From Bondarzewia mesenterica (Eukaryota > Basidiomycota > Agaricomycetes > Russulales > Bondarzewiaceae): a DNA stretch of 16,736 nucleotides. The notes under the pieces are model-generated. The model was not told the origin of the DNA. It was given only the letters and a program-made list of their open reading frames with translations, and did not search any database. The stretch lies in contig SGPL01000649.1 of NCBI GenBank assembly GCA_004802705.1, positions 1 through 16,736 on the forward strand, given 5' to 3'. Position numbers and translations under genes: made by a program. Positions 10,019 to 16,736 of the stretch are shown piece by piece; the first letter of the stretch is position 1; every line of letters begins with the position of its first letter.

Positions 10019-11742
10019 CGGAACACAGCAGATACTTCAAGTGAGCAAAGTGAAAGAGGGAACTCGAATTCAGATGCACATTCAGGTGCATTTGATGCTT
10101 CCCATGGCTACTATTCTACTGTATTCACTGTCAATCGAAGGAACAGCAAATCTATTCTACCAGATTCACCCAGAATTGACGATGTTTTCACTGAGCCTGA
10201 GATGTAACCTTGTTAACCTGTTGAGTGGACACTAAGCTGATGGATTTGGCATTTGGTACTTAGAGTTTAGACATTGCAGGTGGTTCAGAAGAACTATGAT
10301 TTTGAGGTTGAAATTGGCTATGAGTATCATGAGCTGGGCTTATGCAAATGAGAATGAATTAAACTAAGTATAAGCATGCTGTAAGTGTGCAAGTGAGATG
10401 GGGTACAGATACTCGAGCATTCACAGGTGGGCTTTTATGTGAGTGAGAGACAATAAAAAACTATCTACATTATATAGAACAATTATCCATGCCATTATGA
10501 TCAAGAAACTAAAGTGCCTTGCTTTGATGAAGTCAAAGCAGATCACAATATGTCTGTGATGCACTAGATCATATGTGCATTACTAGAGCCACATTGACCT
10601 TAAGCAACCACACCCCCAACTATCTTGCTCGCACTATATTCATTTTTTTTACATTATTTTTCTACCATTTCTACGTGTTTTCTTCATGAGAAGAAGTGTT
10701 GAAGTTTGAGGGAGCATGACCCTAAAATGTGATCATGTGATCCATGTGATGAGTACAATCTAGATGTGTTATTGATATCATCATCAGTTTGATGAATATA
10801 TATACTATGTTCTCTTACTGTTATAGCCTTAGTTATTTTTCCACTTAATATATAATTGAGGTATGCACCTGTCTTTACACATAATCTATTTATACATTTA
10901 CTTACTTACCATTCACTTAATAGACTGATCATTTAATAGGTAAATAATATATCAGTCATTTTCCCACTTAATATGCAACTAAAACTGTGTACAATTTTCA
11001 ACAAAAATGTTATGGCTTATATAAATAATTTAATTATATAAAAGTGACTGCTCAAAGAGCACATTGTGGATGGTGGTAGGAATAGAGTTGCATTTACATA
11101 TGAGGATATAAAACTAAAGACTAAGAGTGTATTGTCCATTCAATCATGCATAATGTGATCATGGTAGAGACATTGAATATGTGCATGAGATGATAGCAAA
11201 GGCTTCATGCTCAGTGAAATTTACATAGAGCATGAGAAAACTGCTACTGAATGATATTTGTACATATATAATATGTTAATTCAGCATAGCATCATTTGTG
11301 AGAAATCTTTATGAGCAAGGTAATAAGTTGACTTAGGTTGAATTTGTTATGGATTACTGATTCTTTCACTCTTCCTTCATTTCTCCATCTTCGATCATGT
11401 TCGATAAGATGCCATAGCACAACTCATTGCTCACTATCTATAAAAGACACTCTGAGAATACATTTGCTAATGCATCTTGTAAGGCTAGGCTCATCTCACT
11501 CATTATTTACATCTTAATCAGCTTTAAACTACAAGTCATGATCTTTTACTAGTGATTAGCAATAGGGGAGGAATTAAAAGTCGAGCAGAGGTAGAGCAGC
11601 TTCAACATTGCTTGACTTTAATGTAAGTTCATCCTTCAATGTTCATGAGCCTATTCAATGTCTTTTTTCATCTTAGATAGTTTAGTTAAATATGCTTTTT
11701 GCTCATCTTCAACAGTCAGCTTCTAGCCAATGACAATATGAG
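10019..11742. other. AT-rich stretch without a supportable gene
   Basis: I see no recognisable coding remains after about 10210. A clean plus-strand open stretch at 10016-10207 (63 codons, Ser/Asp-rich, ending in TEPEM) faces away from the coiled-coil gene, but it lacks a start codon in a good context and resembles no family I know. At 10688-10696 a purine run (GAGAAGAAG) stands directly before TGTTGAAG, which could be a polypurine tract and LTR edge. Two similar 18-base segments containing CCACTTAATAT occur near 10840 and 10965. The rest is low-complexity AT-rich DNA. Confidence 0.4.
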
Positions 11743-12307
11743 CCTGTCTCTAACAATTTAACTGGTGTCATTATTTACCTACTCTGATAGTTGGGCTAAG
11801 TGGGATGAGTGCAGGTATTACTCTTGCCTCTAATGATTTAGCTGAGCATCAGCAGGGTAATATTAAGTCCTTGCTTATTCACTATCATTCCCTGCCTCTA
11901 ATAATTTAGTTGAGCAAGAATAATAAAAATTTGTTTTTTTTTTGTGCCACTACCTCTAACTGTTCAGCCTAGTATTAAAAACAGTAATCTTGTTTTTTAC
12001 CCATTGGCCACTTTTGATGGTTCAGCTGAGCAAAAATAATGAAAATCTTTTTTTTTGTGCTCATCACCTATGACCATTTGGCTCAGCATAAAGGATAGTA
12101 AATAATAATCTGTTTTTTTTTAGCTTATTGGCCACCTCTGACAGTTCAGCTGAGCAAGAATAATAAAAATCTTTTTTTTTCTGTGCTGGCTATCTTTGAC
12201 CATCCAGCTCAGCATGAAGGTAGGTAATCCTTTCTTTTTGCCTACTGGTCATCCTTAGTGGTTTGACTAAGCAAGAATAATAGAAACTCTTTTTTTTTCT
12301 ATGCTAG
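11743..12307. repeat. Dimeric minisatellite, about ten units of 57-68 bases
   Basis: Units begin with CCTCT(A/G)A-like sequence, continue into a TTCAGCTGAGCA-like core and end in a T run. Clear unit starts are near 11827, 11895, 11953, 12010, 12067, 12135, 12193 and 12253; two more degenerate units precede them. From 11895 on, two types alternate. Type A (11895, 12010, 12135, 12253) has GCAAGAATAATAAAAAT followed by 7-10 T. Type B (11953, 12067, 12193) has CAGCAT(A/G)AAGG-like sequence and a (G)GTAAT stretch before its T run. The repeat period of the A-B pair is therefore about 115-126 bases. The core is close to the palindrome TCAGCTGA. The array stops abruptly before TGATACACCTCATCACACC at about 12312. 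It may lie inside a retrotransposon LTR or untranslated region, but nothing coding marks its owner. Confidence 0.85.
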
Positions 12308-12794
12308 TCATTGATACACCTCATCACACCCTAAGTATATAGCCCCACTATTTTGTGACTCTATTTTATTCCTCATAGCCCTTAACTTCCCTCTCAAGAA
12401 TGCTACACTGGAATACACAACAGAATTATATTACTAAATTAGCCAACTCAAAGCATGAGATTTTGTCTGAAGCTTCATGATAGATGATTGACAGAATGCA
12501 TGCAGGTAAAAAGCTAAGATTATTGCCAGTTTAGCTGAGTCATAATCAGCTGCTTCTGTTTATTCCTAAATGCATTATATGACTTTTAGAGCTACCTTAC
12601 CTATCTCTTCTTTACCTCACAATTTATTATGTGCAATAATGTGCTCATACCTTGTATGCACTTTTAAAGGTTGTTCAACATAACCTTTCTACCTTTTATA
12701 TTGTGATTGGTTTTATTATGTTTGCAGTTTATCTCTCTCTATCACTCTTCCTCCTTCTCTGTCTGCTTCTTTAATCAGAGCAGGCACCCAATTG

Positions 12795-12821
12795 CATGAC
12801 TATGATTTCACATTAGTCATG
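12795..12821. repeat. Perfect 8-base inverted repeat (hairpin)
   Basis: CATGACTA (12795-12802) and TAGTCATG (12814-12821) are exact inverted copies around an 11-base loop. No T run follows, so it is not a terminator of the bacterial kind. It may be part of a decayed mobile element. No function is assigned. Confidence 0.5.
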
Positions 12822-13100
12822 TCAGCTTGTAACTATTGACATATGATTTTTTTATCACTCAATCATATACTACCTACTATCATGCTCATAAATACAAATT
12901 TACTTTACCCCTCAGAATAGGCATTTCAGTTCACCTTGAGTGTAAGATATTTCTAGCTCACCTCATAGTCATAGGTAGTTCATATAGCTCATTGCCTTCA
13001 TTTTTATTATCACCTTCATCATTACCTATATCTTCATCTTTATAATATACTTACATAACTCCACCTTAATAAACTCTTTTTATTTGTCCACTTATTAAAA

Positions 13101-13125
13101 TATCATGCATTCGAATGCATTGATA
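13101..13125. repeat. Near-perfect 25-base palindrome with a CpG at its centre
   Basis: The core TGCATTCGAATGCA (13105-13118) is a perfect palindrome. It is flanked by TATCA on the left and TGATA on the right, with one extra base, so the symmetry covers nearly all 25 bases. The central TTCGAA is one of few CpGs in this part of the window. It resembles the cluster of TCAT..ATGA palindromes at 14427-14953. Confidence 0.7.
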
Positions 13126-14426
13126 CCTCAAACTTATTTAAAGCTCATGCTGATCTGCTTGCTTTGTGTTCTCATTGTGCATTCCCCTTTCATTATTGTT
13201 GTTGTTATTGCTTTGCTCACTTGTTGAGATTCTTAGTCAGAGACCTTTGATGTTCTATGCTCATGTACACATTTTAATGGTTTTTTTGGTTGGTTTTTCC
13301 TCTTAGAGGCACTGCTAGCATATTATTTTAGAGCCCACTATAAGAGACAATCAAGATTTTGTCTGACTAGCCTCAGCAATCTCTGTGAAGCACTAAACTC
13401 TATAATTTATGTGTAGAACTTATAGCTATATTATAAAACCCAAAAAACCTTGCAGATGACTCATAGTTCAATATAAGCACCTCCTCTGACCTCTTTATAC
13501 TTGTTGATATTTTATCATCACTACTTGCACATCACAATAATCTACCTGATGTCTTCAATCTATCTCTATTACTTCTGCCTCTCTTTATCCTTCCCTTAAC
13601 TTTGAATGTAATTCTAAGACTTTGAGGGGTAATAAAAGGCTTAACTTTTAGACACAGAGTCTTGTCCACCATAATAAATATAATGTAGATCACTGAGATG
13701 GTATAAATTCATCCCATCAAATACTTCCTCTCTGATATTTATTGAACATTGCTTGTCATTTTTGAACTACAATAGGACTGCATTCATATTTTCCTAGTTA
13801 AGTCAATCATCATCATAGGTGAAGGAAATGAAGGCATTGATCTCAGCCTGAAAGTTGGCACATAATGCTATAATGCCACAGCTGGCATAAAAAAGGAGGT
13901 ATCTCAGCTGTAAGAGCTTCACCTTATAGACCTTTATAAACTGGTTGAAATATATCTTAGCATTTGCAAACACATCCTTAAACATGCAACTGGCATCCTC
14001 TTTTATTCTGTAAACTGACGGCTGAGCTTCTAAAATATTAGTGCAGAAAACCTCTCCACATCAATAAATGTACATATTTTCTTACCATTCTTATGTAACT
14101 TAAACGGACTTATCAACTTTAAAATGAGCTCATACTTAGTAAGCACAACTAAGTTTGCTTAATTCAAGACAAGTCCATGAACTTACCCTAACTGCCCCCT
14201 AAGCATAAGGGCAATGAACAAGTAAGATTTCAACATTAAAAATTAGAATACAATTTCATTAGCATTGTGATCTGAGTACTTGTTAATATAGTAAGCTGAG
14301 AATGCAAAAAGAGAGTATATGTGCAAGAAATCATGAGGCAGAAAACCTTGTCAAAACACACCAATAAAATGCATATTGTGTATAATAAAATATGGCTGCA
14401 GATGAGTTGAATAAGTACAAAGCTCA

Positions 14427-14953
14427 CCATTTTGAAATAATGAGGTGTGAGGATAAGATAAACAAGCATGAAATGAGTCTTGTCATCTCAAAATGACAGG
14501 ACTAGGGTGAAATGAGTGAGCGTAAGATAAATTCTGCCTTGTCAGAATGATGGAAATGAAGATAAGGATAGAGTTGAGAAAGTTAAGGTATACATAGCCC
14601 CATCATATTGAAATGACAAGGGCTCATTCATGCACACCACTCATCTCATCATTCTAATATGATGTGGCTCACCTCACGCTCACACATCCCCTTCCCAGTC
14701 TTATTATTTTAGCACTGCATAATGTGACCTCACTTTTACCTACATTATCTACATTCCTGTTACTTTGAGATGATGGAATTCATGCATATTCATGCACTAC
14801 CCCTTTACTAACCCTATCATTCTGAGATGATAAGGCTTGCCTTACCCTCATGCACACTAACTCTTTCTTCATTATTTCAACAAGAATGAGCCTTAGTCTC
14901 AGCCTTAGCCTTGCACCCCAATCTCTTCTCTGTTCTAGTCATATCAAAATGAT
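14427..14953. repeat. Cluster of related imperfect palindromes, possibly in a gypsy 5' LTR
   Basis: About eight copies of a motif like TGTCATYTYRARATGACA occur in roughly 530 bases. The clearest are at 14481-14498 (TGTCATCTCAAAATGACA), 14601-14618, 14647-14664 and 14815-14832. Partial ones lie at about 14427-14445, 14540-14552, 14759-14775 and 14938-14953. Spacing is irregular (about 45-120 bases), so this is not a simple tandem array. The gag remains start about 360 bases after the last copy on the plus strand. That places the cluster where a 5' LTR or leader would be, but no second LTR lies in the window to prove it. Confidence 0.6.
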
Positions 14954-15307
14954 AAAGAAGAGAATAATGTGTGCAAGCACGAGAGAAGCACCTTTATGTT
15001 GAAAAAGCAAATTGAGGATAAAGTGGGTGAGCAGAAGCCCCTCACATTTATTTGAACTCACTCAGTTCTTTTCACTGCCTAATTCTCTACTACCTTCATC
15101 ATCTTCTATACTCAACTCACCTACTCATTGGTCATTTAGTCCTTTGCTTGACTATTTGCTTCAAATATGTTTTATACTCATACTCAATTCTATTCTTGCA
15201 CCTGCATATTATCATTATTCCTTAGCCCTATTTTGATATCTATCATGATCTCCTCTTTTATGCTATCATGTAATGATCACAACACCTCTTTATTCAACTT
15301 TTCTTAA
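14954..15307. other. Pyrimidine-rich leader between the palindrome cluster and gag
   Basis: There is no coding signal. The plus strand is rich in C and T (CTCACTCAGTTCTTTTCACTG near 15060 and similar), as seen in LTR ends and leaders of fungal gypsy elements. I could not identify a tRNA primer binding site or a TG..CA edge. Assigning it to the gypsy element is inference from position. Confidence 0.35.
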
Positions 15308-16736
15308 CCATATGAGCTTCATCGCTACTTTAATGACCTAGAATACCAGTTTGTACACTATAGAACAGATAAAGACCTCAAAAAGAAGTGCCATACTTGT
15401 TGATTCCTCAGCATCAATGATAAAAAAATTCTAGGAATTATTATCAACTTATACCACAAACAATAAGATATATGAGGAGTTTAAGGTCAAATTTTTTTAC
15501 TCTTTATCTAAGTGCTAAAGAAAAATGAAAATACTCAGTCATGAATATAGATAAATTCATCAGTGAGCAATCATGCCTTGGAATCACATCATGCAGTAAT
15601 CTAGATGAATACTACTGCCAATTCCTTGTGATCACCTCATTTCTCATTAAAAAAAGATAATTAGCTACTGCTGAACAAAGCTACATGTACTATTATAATT
15701 TTCAATTAGAACTCTAGACTTACATATCACAGCACTTGCAACTCAAGCTTTCAGACCATCATTCAGATGACCCCTTTTAGCTTAGTGAAGTTTATACAGC
15801 TGTAAAATTTATACTCTTGGGCACTACAGTAGCAGCTATTGAGCTCATCATCATTGCAGCTATAATAGCACTATTGGTAATCACTCTCAGTGTCAAGGTT
15901 GAGGACTTTGCTTCTATGATGGACATGATGGTGCAATTAATTGCACATATACTCATAAATTAGCAAGTACTTTGAGGTAGACCTGGAGTGCCACTTAGAT
16001 AACTAATGAGTGCAAGAAACAATACCTGTAACTTCTGCAGATTTATGAAGCATTACATGCATACTTGTGATGAGGTGGAAGAATACATACATGAAGAAAA
16101 GTGTTACAAGAATATTGAAGGTAAGATTGTGTTACTCATTAGTGCTTTTATTCTGAATGTGATCAAAGGAGTGCTACTTAAGGATTGCTTTAATGAATAT
16201 CACTGACAAAATTCTAGACAGCTGGTGTGAGCACAACTTATTTATAGCATGAACTGCATCCTCTATCTAAAACTTAAGGAATCTACACAGCCTATATTCC
16301 AGCTATCTATTACTGAAAGAATGATAAGCTTTCAGTGCAAGATTGCTGTTCTACAAAACTGCCATTTTGAGCCAAAAATTTATACTTGCATGCAGAAGGT
16401 GCAATGTCGACAAGAAGCTGCATTAAATCACATAGAGATGTCTGAATCTAAATAAAAGAATACTCCATCACTATCAGTGCCACATCATTAATTTGCAGAA
16501 GCACATCATAATATGCCTCCACATATTTTAGCACCAGTCAAACTGATCACATGTATGACTAAGCCACTAACCCATCCTTTTGCTAATGTTTAAGGTGCTA
16601 TGTATGCACTGCAACAAGACTGCAACATTGGCATTCCACCTCAGATATTGAAGTGACTAGACCCTGTATATCACATGACAGCCACTGTTCATGATCTAAA
16701 AATCACAAATGATGTTTATAATTATGTAATGCAGTC
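15308..16736 (+). pseudogene. gag: Ty3/gypsy retrotransposon gag and start of pol, degenerate, runs off the right edge
   Basis: Gag forms the capsid of Ty3/gypsy elements and binds their RNA. Decayed blocks follow the usual order on the plus strand: ELHRYFNDLEYQF (about 15314-15352); DHHSDDPF then LSEVYTAVKFILLGTT (about 15755-15825); an acidic stretch VKVEDFASMM (about 15895); a CCHC zinc knuckle with Cys 16027, Cys 16036, His 16051 and Cys 16066 (spacing C-x2-C-x4-H-x4-C); then VEEYIHEEKCYKNIEGKIVL. The frame beginning at 16006 can be followed to the window end through a linker and HPFANV, AMYALQQDCN and ITNDVYNYVM blocks that in related elements precede the protease. Stops interrupt it at 15401-15403, 16204-16206, 16453-16455, 16591-16593 and 16654-16656, and the early part lies in another frame. 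The rest of pol should lie to the right. Confidence 0.85.

Larger units (their letters stand above)
12308..14426. other. AT-rich, CpG-poor sequence without a supportable gene
   Basis: Open stretches are short (at most 69 codons) and show no domain or family motif; many are Ser/Leu/Ile-rich, as expected from T-rich DNA. The sequence after 12308 begins with a TGATACACC-like string that could be an LTR edge, but no partner copy was found. Two palindromes stand out and are listed separately. The general composition matches the decayed transposons on both sides. Confidence 0.4.

Noticed and set aside
3341..10800. CACTA/TAGTG terminal inverted repeats of the transposon
   Set aside because: Several CACTA and TAGTG strings occur by chance, but no pair with extended matching ends or target duplications was found.
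11743..12307. CRISPR array
   Set aside because: The units are contiguous divergent minisatellite repeats without unique spacers, in a eukaryotic genome.
12836..15236. Open frames 12836-13045, 13803-13985, 14236-14469 and 15012-15236
   Set aside because: Low-complexity Ser/Leu/Ile/Tyr translations of T-rich DNA with no family resemblance.
3250..16736. RIP of the Neurospora type (CpA to TpA)
   Set aside because: CpA and TpG remain abundant and the loss is at CpG, so CpG deamination explains the decay better.
1..16736. tRNA or rRNA genes
   Set aside because: No clear cloverleaf with A and B box sequences and no rRNA-like stretch was seen on either strand.

Overview
The window reads as nuclear DNA of a filamentous basidiomycete, most likely an Agaricomycete. 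The two host genes have short introns (48-60 bases) with GT..AG ends and CTRAY-like branch sites. The decayed elements match Agaricomycete transposon families: a tnp2-type CACTA transposase and a Ty3/gypsy Gag with a CCHC knuckle. These calls rest on remembered family patterns; no database search was possible.

Region 1 (1-3250) is the host part, with ordinary base composition and frequent CpG. It holds two genes, both on the minus strand. The first is the 5' part of an unrecognised gene that runs off the left edge (1553 to 1, at least three exons, at least 481 residues). The second is a complete four-exon SURF1/SHY1 gene (3165 to 2120), the mitochondrial assembly factor for cytochrome c oxidase. 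The intact SURF1 protein appears only after three introns are removed; the first of these has no stop and a length divisible by three.

Region 2 (about 3250-16736) is AT-rich and almost empty of CpG, and consists of old, broken transposable elements. From left to right it holds: unidentified decayed sequence (3341-5340); a tnp2 transposase pseudogene on the minus strand (5341 to about 8890); a second intron-containing, coiled-coil gene on the same strand just upstream of it (9174-10018), probably a partner gene of the same element; low-complexity DNA with a possible LTR edge (10697); a minisatellite of alternating A and B units (11743-12307); more AT-rich sequence with strong palindromes (12795 and 13101); a cluster of related imperfect palindromes that may lie in an LTR (14427-14953); and a Ty3/gypsy gag pseudogene on the plus strand (15308 to the right edge).

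Several premature stops in the decayed reading frames are TGA where the family usually has arginine. Together with the loss of CpG, this points to methyl-CpG decay (CGA to TGA). I see no new intact functional system. The most notable items are the A/B minisatellite, the palindrome family, the two-gene CACTA-like element with its splice sites preserved, and the two stop-free introns of length 3n in the host genes.
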